In this document: one piece after another, positions 55,799-64,000 of the stretch
Position numbering within the stretch: position 1 is the stretch's first letter
Layout: each line of letters starts with the position of its first letter
From: Mixta calida
GTDB taxonomy: Bacteria; Pseudomonadota; Gammaproteobacteria; Enterobacterales; Enterobacteriaceae
Reading direction: 5' to 3'
Length of the DNA: 64,000 nucleotides
Assembly: GCF_002953215.1 (NCBI RefSeq)
Contig: NZ_CP026378.1
Coordinates: 3,764,540-3,828,539 of the forward strand
The notes under the pieces: model-generated
What the model saw: only the letters and a program-made list of their open reading frames with translations
Told to the model about the DNA's origin: nothing
Databases searched by the model: none
Program-made: the position numbers and the translations under genes

Positions 55799-56503
55799 AT
55801 GATGATGTCACGCACCGCGCAACAGTGCGGCCACGCGGATTACGGCTGGCTGCAGGCGCGCTATACATTTTCCTTTGGGCACTACTTTGATCCGAAACTT
55901 TTGGGGTACGCGTCGCTGCGCGTGCTGAATCAGGAAGTGCTGGCGCCCGGCGCCGCCTTTCAACCACGCACCTACCCGCAGGTGGATATCCTTAATCTTA
56001 TCCTACAGGGCGAAGCGGAATACCGCGACAGCGAAGGCAACTACAGCCGCGCGGCAAGCGGCGAGGCGCTGCTGCTCGCCACCCAGCCCGGCGTTACGTA
56101 CAGCGAGCTGAACGTAAGCAAGGAAGCGCCGCTGACGCGCATCCAGCTCTGGCTCGACGCCTGCCCGACGCGGGAAAATCCGCTGGTGCAGCAAATGTCG
56201 CTGGGGAAGGAGGAGACGCATCAGCTTATCGCTTCGCCCGACGGCGAAAAAGGCAGTTTGCAGGTGCGTCAGCAGGTCTGGATACATCATATTCAGCTGG
56301 CGCCCGGCGAACGCTGGCAGCAGCCGCTGCGGGGCTCGCGCGCCTGGTTGCAATCGATCCACGGCGCTTTTCAGGCGCTGACGGCGAACGGCGAGCGGGA
56401 GGAACTGGGCTGCGGCGACGGGGCTTTTATTCGTGATGAGGCCAGCCTCTGCATAGAGGCGCAAACGCCGCTGCGCGCGCTGGTGGTCGATCTGCTGGCG
56501 TAA
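55799..56503 (+). CDS. yhaK: Pirin-like redox sensor protein YhaK
   Basis: A 234-residue bicupin of the pirin family; it follows E. coli YhaK closely in QCGHADYGWLQARYTFSFGH, and in PRTYPQVDILNLILQGEAEY. E. coli YhaK is a cytosolic marker of nitroso-redox stress. Three ATG codons stand at 55799, 55802 and 55805; GGAGGT at 55784-55789 best fits the first. The gene is divergent from yhaJ. Confidence 0.93.
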   Translation: MMMSRTAQQCGHADYGWLQARYTFSFGHYFDPKLLGYASLRVLNQEVLAPGAAFQPRTYPQVDILNLILQGEAEYRDSEGNYSRAASGEALLLATQPGVTYSELNVSKEAPLTRIQLWLDACPTRENPLVQQMSLGKEETHQLIASPDGEKGSLQVRQQVWIHHIQLAPGERWQQPLRGSRAWLQSIHGAFQALTANGEREELGCGDGAFIRDEASLCIEAQTPLRALVVDLLA

Positions 56504-56512
56504 TAAAAAAAC

Positions 56513-56534
56513 GGGGCGGCGCTGAGGCCGCCCC
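56513..56534. terminator. Bidirectional terminator between yhaK and dolP
   Basis: GGGGCGGC-GCTGAG-GCCGCCCC with A7 on the left flank (56505-56511) makes a strong terminator for the leftward dolP unit; for yhaK the T's are fewer. Confidence 0.8.
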
Positions 56535-56541
56535 TGAAGCG

Positions 56542-57114
56542 TTATTTTAGAATAGTAAAGGCAGTGGTGACATGCTTCACCCCGCTCACCCGGCTGGCGA
56601 TATCCGCCGCCGCGCTGGCTTCCGCCTGCGTCACCAGCCCCAGCAGAAACACCTCGCCGTTCTCGGTGGTGACCTTCACGTTGGAGGATTTCACCTGATC
56701 GCTGCCCAGCAGCTGAGAACGCACTTTGGTGGTGATCCAGGTATCGGACGACGCGGTGCCCAGCGTCACTTTCGGCCCCTGACGTATTTCGTTATAGACC
56801 TCCGTCGCGCCATCCACGCCGACCGCGATCTGCTTCGCGCGCTCCGCCACTTCGCTGCTCGGCGCCTGGCCGGTCAGCAGCACTTTGCCCTGATAGGCAG
56901 TGGCGACGATATGCGCGTCGTTTTTAATCTGCTGATCTTTCGCCAGCGCATTGCTGACGCGCAGCTCCAGCGTGCCGTCATCCACCTGAGTGCCGACGGT
57001 GCGCGGATCGGTCGCCGTCTTGGTGGCAACAGCCGCGCTGCCCACCACCACGGCGGCGCAGCCCTGTAATACCAGGGCGGCAAGAATCACTGCCAGTGCT
57101 GATAATGCCTTCAT
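56542..57114 (-). CDS. dolP: Division/outer-membrane lipoprotein DolP (YraP)
   Basis: A 190-residue lipoprotein with lipobox LQGC at residues 16-19 and two BON domains (VDDGTLELRVSNALAKDQQI; YNEIRQGPKVTLGT then TTKVRSQLLGSDQVKSSNVK). DolP supports outer-membrane integrity and the activation of septal amidases at the division site. It is the last gene of the lpoA-yraN-diaA-dolP series on this strand. Confidence 0.95.
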   Translation of the reverse strand: MKALSALAVILAALVLQGCAAVVVGSAAVATKTATDPRTVGTQVDDGTLELRVSNALAKDQQIKNDAHIVATAYQGKVLLTGQAPSSEVAERAKQIAVGVDGATEVYNEIRQGPKVTLGTASSDTWITTKVRSQLLGSDQVKSSNVKVTTENGEVFLLGLVTQAEASAAADIASRVSGVKHVTTAFTILK

Positions 57115-57127
57115 TGCATCTCCTTAT

Positions 57128-57715
57128 TTATTCCTGGTGTGGAAACAGAGTGTTATCAATCAAATCACACAGGCAGTTCACGGTAAGCATATGCATTTCA
57201 TGAATCCTGGCGCTTCTGTGTGATGGAATGCGAATCTCCACATCCTGCGGTCCCAGCAGGCCGGCCAGCTCGCCGCCGTCATAACCGGTCAGGGCGATAA
57301 TGGTCATATCGCGCGTGACCGCCGCCTCGACTGCTTTAACGATATCCCGGCTGTTGCCGCGGGTTGAAATCGCCAGCAGCACATCGCCCGTCTGCCCCAG
57401 CGCGCGCACCTGTTTGGCGTAGACTTCGTTATGCAGCCGGTCGTTGCCGATGGCGGTCAGCAGCACATTATCCGCGTTCAGCGCCAGCGCCGGCAGGCTG
57501 GGACGCTCCGCTTCATAACGGTTAATCATGCTGGCGGCGAAATGCTGCGCATTGGCTGCCGACGTGCCGTTGCCGCAACAGAGGATCTTGTTGCCGTTCA
57601 GCAACGATTGCACCATGGCGATCGCCGCGCGGGAAATCGCGTCGGGCAACGCCTCCGCAGCGGCGATCTGCGTTTGTATACTCTCAGTAAAACAGGCTTT
57701 AATTCTTTCCAGCAC
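57128..57715 (-). CDS. diaA: DnaA initiator-associating protein DiaA
   Basis: A 195-residue SIS-domain protein that binds DnaA and times replication start. The sequence follows E. coli DiaA closely: [40 protein letters not shown] and [19 protein letters not shown]. The start is a GTG codon (57713-57715) before CTGGAA; this gives the E. coli-like beginning, and AGGTGG precedes it. An ATG further upstream at 57763 would add unlike residues and overlap yraN. Confidence 0.93.
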   Translation of the reverse strand: MLERIKACFTESIQTQIAAAEALPDAISRAAIAMVQSLLNGNKILCCGNGTSAANAQHFAASMINRYEAERPSLPALALNADNVLLTAIGNDRLHNEVYAKQVRALGQTGDVLLAISTRGNSRDIVKAVEAAVTRDMTIIALTGYDGGELAGLLGPQDVEIRIPSHRSARIHEMHMLTVNCLCDLIDNTLFPHQE

Positions 57716-57729
57716 ACTACCACCTGGTT

Positions 57730-58125
57730 CTAATTGTGGGCTTGAAACGCATCGGGCAGCCATGACAGCTGCTGCCCGGTAATGGCGACCACGTCGAAAC
57801 GACAGTCAACCGTATCAAAACTGGCGTTGCGCGCCGCCAGCCACAGGGCCGCGCTGCGCAACAGCTTCTGCTGCTTGCGCCAGGTGATGCTCATCGCCGC
57901 GCCGCCAAAACGCGCGTCGCGACGGTAGCGTACCTCGACGAAGACCCACTGTCGCCCGTCACGCATAATCAAATCAAGCTCGCCAACACGATATCGCACG
58001 TTGGCGGCGACGAACACCAGCCCTTTCTGCTCCAGATAACGCCGCGCCATCAGTTCATAGCGCGCGCCCTTTTGCTGACGGCTTAGCTGGCCGGGACCAC
58101 CTGTCCCTGACGATACTGGCTCCAT
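57730..58125 (-). CDS. yraN: UPF0102 nuclease-fold protein YraN
   Basis: A 131-residue protein of the UPF0102 (YraN) family with the endonuclease-like core [20 protein letters not shown] (Glu, Asp and Glu-X-Lys-type positions with Arg instead). The activity is unproved. The ATG at 58125 gives the E. coli length and overlaps the end of lpoA by 43 bases, the same overlap style as in E. coli; ATG 58149 would add eight residues. Confidence 0.9.
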   Translation of the reverse strand: MEPVSSGTGGPGQLSRQQKGARYELMARRYLEQKGLVFVAANVRYRVGELDLIMRDGRQWVFVEVRYRRDARFGGAAMSITWRKQQKLLRSAALWLAARNASFDTVDCRFDVVAITGQQLSWLPDAFQAHN

Positions 58126-60173
58126 GTCAACTTCCTGTTGATGACGCAATCCTGCGTGGCGCTCAGCTGCCCGGTGTTGCCGTCGATATGGAAACCGGGC
58201 ATCTGACGCATTTCGCTGAAGTGGTTAGCCAGCGTCCAGGCGTCAATGCCCATCGCATAGAGGCGAACCAGCGAGTAATCGTTGTTGAAGCTACGTGCCG
58301 CCTGCTGCATCAGCCCCGGATTGGCGCCCGACAGCAGCGGAATATCGCTAAACTGCAAGCCTTCCATCTCCAGACGGAAATCGGGGCCCGTGCCCGCCTG
58401 GAAACTACGGGAGCTGGCATAGAGCGCCACGTTGCTGCGGCTGCTGACGCGCATGGCGATCATCGGCTTGATCAGTTGCAGTTCGCTCTGCGTCGCCACG
58501 ATATAGACCGCGTCCACGCTGCCGCCGCTGCTGGCGGCCGCTTCCGTCGGCGCGCTGCTCTGCGGCGCCGGGATAGTCAGGCCAGCGATGGTCACGCCCT
58601 GCGGCTCGCTGGGCGCGGCGGCGACCGGCGTGCCGCTCAGGCTAATGCCTGCGCCGCTGTTGATGCCTTGCTTCAGCTCGGCGGTGGAGCCAAACGACTG
58701 TTGCAGCACCGTGCCGCCGCCCAGCGTTTGCCACTCCTGCGCAAAGGCTTTGCTGACGCGATCGCCCAGCGAGCTGCGCGGCACCAGCATCAGCGGCATG
58801 CGTTTGCCCTGCTGCCAGATATGATGCGCGGCGTCTCGCGCTTCGTCTTCAGGAGAAAGCGCAAAGTAGCAAAGATTCGGATGGTTCTGGATCGTTTCCG
58901 GCTCGTTAAGCGCCAACACGTTCAGCGGCGTCGAAGCGTCCGCTACCTGCTGCACGCTGCTTTTCAGCAGCGGGCCGACCACCAGCGTCGCGCCATCCTG
59001 CTGCGCCTGCGCAAGCACCTGCTGAATCGGCTGAGAGCTGGTGTCGTAAACTTTGACTTCGGCATTGCTGGCCGGCGCGGTGGAGACCGATGCTGGCGTC
59101 GGCGCGGCGGCCTGCGGCTGAGCGTCAGCGTTATCTGCTGGCACGGCGGAAGGACTGACCACGGCGTTAGCGTCGGCGTTCTGCGTATCGCTCGCCGGGG
59201 CGGCCACGTTCTGGGCGTTATCTGCCGCGCCTGCACCGCTTTGCGCATCGCCGCTCGCCAGCGAGACCGGATTCTGCGCGCTGCCGATCGCAGAGGCAGG
59301 CGCCGCGTTCAACAGGCCGTTTTTCGCGTCGTTGAAACCTTTCTGGATTGCGCTGGCGAAGACCTGCGCCTGACCGCTTAACGGCAGCAGCAGCGCGATC
59401 TTGCCGGTAGAGGCTGGCTGGAAGTTCTGCACCTGCCCCAGCGCGGTGGGCAGCGTTTTCGCTGCGGGATTCTGCGGATAACGCGTCTGCCAGTCGCTAA
59501 TGCCCGCTTTCAGCATATCGGGATCGGTGCGGTTCGCTTTATAGATGCTAAGCAGATCGAGCCAGCCCTGCAGCGTATTTTCATCGGCGTTAATCACCAG
59601 GCTGCTCATCTGCTCCGGCGGCAACTGTTGCAGCGCCTGCCAGGTGGCGTCGATATTGTCCTGATGCGCTTTATCGCTCAATAGCGGCTCCTGGGCGATC
59701 AGCGCGCGCACCAGATCGAGCGAAGGGCGTCCCTGGCTGGCGGCTATTTTCAGGCCGTAATAACGCTGCTGCTGATCTTTCGACATCGCGGCGGGATCGA
59801 GCTTCGCCAGAATCTCCTGCGCGGTGGCGATATCCTGGCCGCCGAGGCGCAGCTGCGCGGTCAATAGCTGCAGCTCAAGACGCTGCACGTCGCTCAGCTG
59901 TTGCGGAAGCTGGCTCATCTGCTGGTTTGCCTGGGGATACTTCCCTTCATTCAGCAATGCACGTATCGCAAGTAATTGCCAGTCAGCCTTGTTATCATCT
60001 GGGCTTTGCTGCACCTGCTGCAGATAATAGTCGGATGTGCCCGTTGCCGGTCCTTGCACGTTTACCGCGGGAGCCTGCGGCCCCTGGCCGGTACAGGCCG
60101 CCAGAATCAGGCCAGCCAGCAGAACAGGCACAAAGCGTCCTGCTTTTTTTCGAACGACTTTTGAAGGAAGCAT
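58083..60173 (-). CDS. lpoA: Outer-membrane activator of PBP1A, LpoA
   Basis: A 696-residue lipoprotein that reaches from the outer membrane to activate penicillin-binding protein 1A. It has a signal with lipobox LAAC at about residues 24-27, an N-terminal TPR-like helical domain (to about 250), and a C-terminal periplasmic-binding fold starting at [20 protein letters not shown]. Between the lobes is a long low-complexity insert rich in Ala, Asp, Asn, Pro and Gln (about 290-370), which varies between species. It is divergent from rsmI, as in E. coli. Confidence 0.95.
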   Translation of the reverse strand: MLPSKVVRKKAGRFVPVLLAGLILAACTGQGPQAPAVNVQGPATGTSDYYLQQVQQSPDDNKADWQLLAIRALLNEGKYPQANQQMSQLPQQLSDVQRLELQLLTAQLRLGGQDIATAQEILAKLDPAAMSKDQQQRYYGLKIAASQGRPSLDLVRALIAQEPLLSDKAHQDNIDATWQALQQLPPEQMSSLVINADENTLQGWLDLLSIYKANRTDPDMLKAGISDWQTRYPQNPAAKTLPTALGQVQNFQPASTGKIALLLPLSGQAQVFASAIQKGFNDAKNGLLNAAPASAIGSAQNPVSLASGDAQSGAGAADNAQNVAAPASDTQNADANAVVSPSAVPADNADAQPQAAAPTPASVSTAPASNAEVKVYDTSSQPIQQVLAQAQQDGATLVVGPLLKSSVQQVADASTPLNVLALNEPETIQNHPNLCYFALSPEDEARDAAHHIWQQGKRMPLMLVPRSSLGDRVSKAFAQEWQTLGGGTVLQQSFGSTAELKQGINSGAGISLSGTPVAAAPSEPQGVTIAGLTIPAPQSSAPTEAAASSGGSVDAVYIVATQSELQLIKPMIAMRVSSRSNVALYASSRSFQAGTGPDFRLEMEGLQFSDIPLLSGANPGLMQQAARSFNNDYSLVRLYAMGIDAWTLANHFSEMRQMPGFHIDGNTGQLSATQDCVINRKLTWSQYRQGQVVPAS

Positions 60174-60234
60174 ACTGTATCCAGTAAGTTTTTTTCAGGA
60201 TGCTCAATATTAAATCGGCAATTCGGATGAAACA

Positions 60235-61098
60235 ATGAAACAACACGATCGGGCAGAGATTTCTGCCAGCACGCTCTATATCGTTCCTACTCCGATAGGC
60301 AACCTGGGCGACATCACCCAGCGGGCGCTGACGGTGCTTACGAGCGTCGATCTGGTGGCTGCGGAAGATACACGTCATACCGGACTGTTGCTACAACATT
60401 TCGCCATCAATGCGCGACTGTTCGCATTACACGATCATAATGAACAGCAAAAAGCGGAGCTGCTGCTGAGCAAGCTGCAGGAAGGCCAGAGCATTGCGCT
60501 GGTCTCCGACGCCGGTACGCCGCTGATTAACGATCCTGGCTATCATCTGGTGCGCCGCTGCCGCGAGGCGGGCGTGCGCGTGGTGCCCCTGCCCGGCCCC
60601 TGCGCCGCTATCGCCGCGCTGAGCGCCGCCGGTCTGCCCTCCGATCGCTTCTGCTACGAAGGCTTTCTGCCTGCGAAAAGCAAGGCGCGCTGCGATACCC
60701 TGCGCGCGCTGGCGCAGGAGACGCGCACGCTGATTTTCTATGAATCCACGCATCGTCTGCTCGACAGCCTGCGCGACATGGTCAGCGAGCTGGGCGCCGA
60801 TCGCTACGTAGTGCTGGCGCGCGAGCTGACCAAAACCTGGGAGTCGATTCACGGCGCGCCGGTAGCGGAGCTGGTGGCCTGGATTGAAGAAGACGAAAAT
60901 CGTCGTAAAGGCGAGATGGTGCTGATTGTCGAAGGGCATCACGCCGATGAAGAAGCGCTGCCGGCCGAGGCGCTGCGCACGCTGGCGCTGCTGCAAAAAG
61001 AGCTGCCGCTGAAAAAAGCCGCCGCGCTGACCGCGGAAATTCACGGCGTGAAGAAAAACGCGCTCTATAAATATGCGCTCGAACAGCAAGAAGGATGA
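60235..61098 (+). CDS. rsmI: 16S rRNA 2'-O-ribose C1402 methyltransferase RsmI
   Basis: A 287-residue methyltransferase for the ribose of C1402 in 16S rRNA. The family motifs are [20 protein letters not shown] near residue 13, [14 protein letters not shown], and [19 protein letters not shown]. The length and the location between lpoA and rnpB match E. coli. The stop codon overlaps the -35 element of the rnpB promoter. Confidence 0.96.
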   Translation: MKQHDRAEISASTLYIVPTPIGNLGDITQRALTVLTSVDLVAAEDTRHTGLLLQHFAINARLFALHDHNEQQKAELLLSKLQEGQSIALVSDAGTPLINDPGYHLVRRCREAGVRVVPLPGPCAAIAALSAAGLPSDRFCYEGFLPAKSKARCDTLRALAQETRTLIFYESTHRLLDSLRDMVSELGADRYVVLARELTKTWESIHGAPVAELVAWIEEDENRRKGEMVLIVEGHHADEEALPAEALRTLALLQKELPLKKAAALTAEIHGVKKNALYKYALEQQEG

Positions 61099-61123
61099 CA
61101 AAGCGGTCAGAATGACCTATTAT
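61095..61123 (+). promoter_or_regulatory. Promoter of rnpB
   Basis: ATGACA at 61095-61100 and TATTAT at 61118-61123 are 17 bases apart, and the RNA start GAAGCTGACC lies seven bases after the -10 element. Confidence 0.75.
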
Positions 61124-61130
61124 CCGCGCC

Positions 61131-61508
<378 letters not shown>

Positions 61509-61511
61509 TTT

Positions 61512-61538
61512 AAAAAACCCCGCTTCGGCGGGGTTTTT
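61512..61538. terminator. Terminator of rnpB
   Basis: A6 CCCCGC-TTCG-GCGGGG T5 follows the RNase P RNA and stands 14 bases before the end of the convergent regulator gene, so it can serve both strands. Confidence 0.92.
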
Positions 61539-61551
61539 ACTTTCCTCAGCG

Positions 61552-63462
61552 CTACAGTCGGCTCAGACAGTCGAGCGCCACCGCTTTAAAGCTGTCAAAA
61601 TCACTGCTGTCGCGCAGACGCGTCATGGCGCGTTCGCGCATAAAGGTGACGAACAGATCGTAAATCGCCATCGCTTCTTCATAGTCATCCTTGCTGATGG
61701 CCAGCAGGAAAATAACATATGCCGTCTCATCGCCCCAGGCGATGCCGTGCGGCGCCAGTACGGTATACACCACGCTTTTTTTCGCCAGCAGGCCCAACGA
61801 GTGCGGCAGCGCTATTCCCTCGCCCAACATCGTGCTGAGGATCGCCTCGCGTTCCTCAACCGAGGAGTAAAACGTCTCATCAACGAAGCCTTCCTGCTCA
61901 AGCTGCTGGCACAGCAGGCGGAACAGCTGCGTCTGATCCATCGGCCTGTCGATAATGCGGAAATGCCGATCGTCGAAGAACTTTTCCAGCATATAGGGTT
62001 TAGTCCGATCCACCAGTACCAGCTTGCCGAGCTGCTCCAGCTGGTAATCAGTAGGAAACGGCGACATCACCACTACCGGTTTCCCCTTTTCGCTGAGCCG
62101 CACGGTGGATATGACGAAATCTTCTTCAATCGTCGCCTGCGCTTCATATTCCCGCAGCGAGATAATGCGCGTCACCACAAGTTGCGGATATTTGCGCAGC
62201 AGCATCGCCTGGATCATGCGCACAGTAGAGTTGCCGGTATCGCACACCAGCAGCACTTCAGGATGGCGCTCGTAGCCCACGTTATAGTGACGCTCCAGCC
62301 CTACGCCGATATGCAATACCAGAAAACCGATCTCATTTTCGCTGATGACATAAGGGGTATATTTGCTCCAGCTGGAGACCGCCGCCAGCGTGACGTCGTA
62401 TGCCATCGGATAGTGCTGCTTAATATTAGAAAGCAGCGGGTTCGGGATGGTTATCTGGTAACGCACACGGGTAATCATGGTCTTGATGTGCGTTAGCAGA
62501 TCGGCGCGCAGCTGCTGATCGTCCTGCAGATTGTAGTTGTAGTGGGTATTGATGTAGCTGAGGATATAGTCCACCAGCGAATCGCCGTCATCGGCGCTGA
62601 TGGCGCTGGGCGCAATCTCCTCAACGCGGCGCGCGGCGATATTCAGGCGCAGCCAGGCCTCTTCCGCCGGCGCGATCGCCTTACCGGCTATCGGCCGCAT
62701 CAGGTTGATGATATGGCGCGCTGCTTCGTACACATCCTTATCCACCTCCTCGGCGCTAAAGTCGGAAAGCGGATAGCCTTCGCTAATGCGGCGCACCGCC
62801 ACCGCGCAATAAAGCCGCAGATAGAGTTCGCCCTCATCGGTCATACGAATATTAAAGCGCGCGAAACAGTGTTGCAGCAGCGGTTGAAGCGTCAGCAGCA
62901 TGCCGCTGTTCAACGCCTCCATTTGCAGCAGCGGGCTTTCGCTGTTTTCCTGCGCAATCTGATACAGCAGGTCGGTCAGACAGGTACGAATCGCCATCTC
63001 GCTGCCGAACAGCTTCATGCCATAGCGCGGGCGCGCCTCAATCGTCAGCTGATAGCGGCTAAGCCACTCCCGCACCTCGGCCATATCGCTTTGCAGCGTG
63101 GCGCGGCTGACAAACCACTCCTCCGCCAGATCTTCCAGCTTAATGGCCCAGGCGGAGGTCAGAAAACGCGTCAGCAGATAGTGTATTCGCTCGTTCGACG
63201 TGCGCGGCACGCGCAGCCGCGACGGCGTTTGCTGACGCAGCCGCTGGTAGCGCGCCGGATCGTGAATGCGTAGCTGATAGCCTTCGCCGCGGCTGAGAAC
63301 AAACAGCGCGCCATGTTCAGCCAGCATCTCATTCAGCATGTTGATGTCGGTGCGCACGGTGCGCGTAGAGACGGAAAAACGCCGCGCAAGCTCATCCTGC
63401 GGCAGCGTTTCGCTTTGCAGCGTATCAAACAGTTGCGCCAGTCGCTGGTTTGGAAATCTCAC
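61552..63462 (-). CDS. PRD/PTS-domain transcription regulator (BglG/MtlR-like)
   Basis: A 636-residue regulator. The order is: two helix-turn-helix domains (LPQDELARRFSVSTRTVRTD; WAIKLEDLAEEWFVSRATLQ), two PRD domains (about 170-400), a PTS IIB-like domain with a possible phospho-Cys in LLVCDTGNSTVRM near residue 410, and a IIA domain (mannitol/fructose type) with His in GIALPHSLGLL near 550. Such proteins switch PTS sugar operons on according to phosphorylation. No PTS gene is visible; the lactonase gene upstream on the same strand may be part of its neighbourhood. The sugar is unknown. Confidence 0.9.
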   Translation of the reverse strand: MRFPNQRLAQLFDTLQSETLPQDELARRFSVSTRTVRTDINMLNEMLAEHGALFVLSRGEGYQLRIHDPARYQRLRQQTPSRLRVPRTSNERIHYLLTRFLTSAWAIKLEDLAEEWFVSRATLQSDMAEVREWLSRYQLTIEARPRYGMKLFGSEMAIRTCLTDLLYQIAQENSESPLLQMEALNSGMLLTLQPLLQHCFARFNIRMTDEGELYLRLYCAVAVRRISEGYPLSDFSAEEVDKDVYEAARHIINLMRPIAGKAIAPAEEAWLRLNIAARRVEEIAPSAISADDGDSLVDYILSYINTHYNYNLQDDQQLRADLLTHIKTMITRVRYQITIPNPLLSNIKQHYPMAYDVTLAAVSSWSKYTPYVISENEIGFLVLHIGVGLERHYNVGYERHPEVLLVCDTGNSTVRMIQAMLLRKYPQLVVTRIISLREYEAQATIEEDFVISTVRLSEKGKPVVVMSPFPTDYQLEQLGKLVLVDRTKPYMLEKFFDDRHFRIIDRPMDQTQLFRLLCQQLEQEGFVDETFYSSVEEREAILSTMLGEGIALPHSLGLLAKKSVVYTVLAPHGIAWGDETAYVIFLLAISKDDYEEAMAIYDLFVTFMRERAMTRLRDSSDFDSFKAVALDCLSRL

Positions 63463-63520
63463 GGCAGCTCTCCCCTGCTGGCAGCGCCGATGCGCTGCAA
63501 ATGAATCTGTCAGCTTACCA

Positions 63521-64000
63521 TCAGGGCGCGATCACCATCTGTGATGGCGCGCCAATGGCAATATAGTCATCGCTGAAATGGAGCTTCCCGCTCTCCTTGT
63601 CCCGCTGGAAACGGGTGATATTATCGCTGCGCTGATTCAGCACATAGAGGGTCTGCTCATCCGGCGAAAGCGTCAAGGTGCGCGGATAGTCGCCGCGCGT
63701 CCAGATATGTTCGACCAACGTTAACGCCCCGTCAGCGCCGATTTGAAAATGGGCGATGCTGTTATGCAGCCGGTTCAGGACATAAAGATGCTTTCCGGCC
63801 TTATCGATCGCCAACCCTGAAGCGAAGCTGGTGCCTTTATAGCCCGGCGGCAGCGAGGAAACCGTTGCCCCTTCCGCCAGCGCGCCCGTTTCGCCGTTCA
63901 GCCGATAGCGGGTCAGCGTCGAAGCCTCTTCATTAATCAGATAAAGCGATTTTCCGTCCGGTGTAAAGACGAAATGCCGCGGCCCGGCGCCTGCTGAAGA
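63521..64000 (-). CDS. Lactonase-family beta-propeller protein, 3' part
   Basis: The last 159 residues of a protein that continues beyond the right edge. It has the blades of the 6-phosphogluconolactonase/lactonase family (Pgl, YbhE type): GPRHFVFTPDGKSLYLINE, then GLAIDKAGKHLYVLNRLHNS and YPRTLTLSPDEQTLYVLNQ. Full members have about 330-350 residues. The frame is open to position 64000. The enzyme may hydrolyse 6-phosphogluconolactone or another sugar lactone; a second copy beside a sugar-PTS regulator could mean another substrate. Confidence 0.85.
   Translation of the reverse strand, partial: SSAGAGPRHFVFTPDGKSLYLINEEASTLTRYRLNGETGALAEGATVSSLPPGYKGTSFASGLAIDKAGKHLYVLNRLHNSIAHFQIGADGALTLVEHIWTRGDYPRTLTLSPDEQTLYVLNQRSDNITRFQRDKESGKLHFSDDYIAIGAPSQMVIAP

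Noticed and set aside
58188..59381. 397-residue plus-strand frame inside lpoA
   Set aside because: It is antisense to the well-supported LpoA protein and has a composition typical of a shadow frame.

Overview
The window comes from the chromosome of a gamma-proteobacterium of the Enterobacterales, most likely the Erwiniaceae (Pantoea, Mixta or Erwinia type). The evidence is the conserved enterobacterial gene order fadH - rlmG - ygjP - (clc) - ygjR - alx - sstT - uxaABC - exuT - exuR - yqjA - mzrA - yqjCDEK - yqjF - yqjG - yhaJ - yhaK - dolP - diaA - yraN - lpoA - rsmI - rnpB, with proteins close to, but clearly diverged from, those of E. coli. Genus and species cannot be fixed from the sequence alone.

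Positions 1-19816 are most of a P2/186-type temperate prophage; its left end lies outside the window. From the right end inward it has an integrase and CI repressor operon, Cox/Apl and CII regulators, small early genes (Fil-like, DUF5347-like, DUF2732, zinc finger), the replication initiator A, a small gene under a perfect LexA box, a cos site, the packaging and head genes Q P O N M L, then X, holin, endolysin, the Rz/Rz1 spanins, R S V W J I, and a tail fibre H. The fibre gene contains a Din-family inversion crossover site, and a second fibre C-terminus with a tail-fibre-assembly gene lies in opposite orientation to its left, so the fibre is predicted to be switchable. Genes J and I are fused by an apparent one-base loss. 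The prophage sits in the 3' end of a tRNA-Ile2 (CAU) gene; the 45-bp att core is at 19772-19816.

Positions 19817-33321 are a variable island between the tRNA site and the conserved fadH gene. It holds a gene-poor stretch, a 768-bp IS1 without target duplication that joins two truncated genes (a serine-acetyltransferase-like 5' fragment and a PH/SHOCT-domain 3' fragment), a GNAT acetyltransferase, a small protein, a membrane diguanylate cyclase, a SulP transporter overlapping a beta-carbonic anhydrase gene (probable bicarbonate uptake pair), a diverged PgeF/YfiH paralogue, and a divergent pair made of an RcsB-like response regulator and an EvgS/BvgS-like hybrid kinase. The kinase is broken by one missing G in a G run.

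Positions 33341-64000 are core chromosome. Functional blocks are: fatty-acid oxidation of unsaturated acyl chains (fadH); the alkaline/Mn-responsive alx gene with its leader riboswitch; Ser/Thr uptake (sstT); galacturonate catabolism (uxaCBA, exuT, exuR) with three similar ExuR-type operator sequences; the envelope-stress block yqjA-mzrA and the yqjCDEK-yqjF-yqjG genes; the outer-membrane/cell-division block dolP-diaA-yraN-lpoA; rsmI; and the RNase P RNA gene with a recognisable promoter and terminator. The window ends with a PRD/PTS-domain regulator and the 3' part of a lactonase-family gene.
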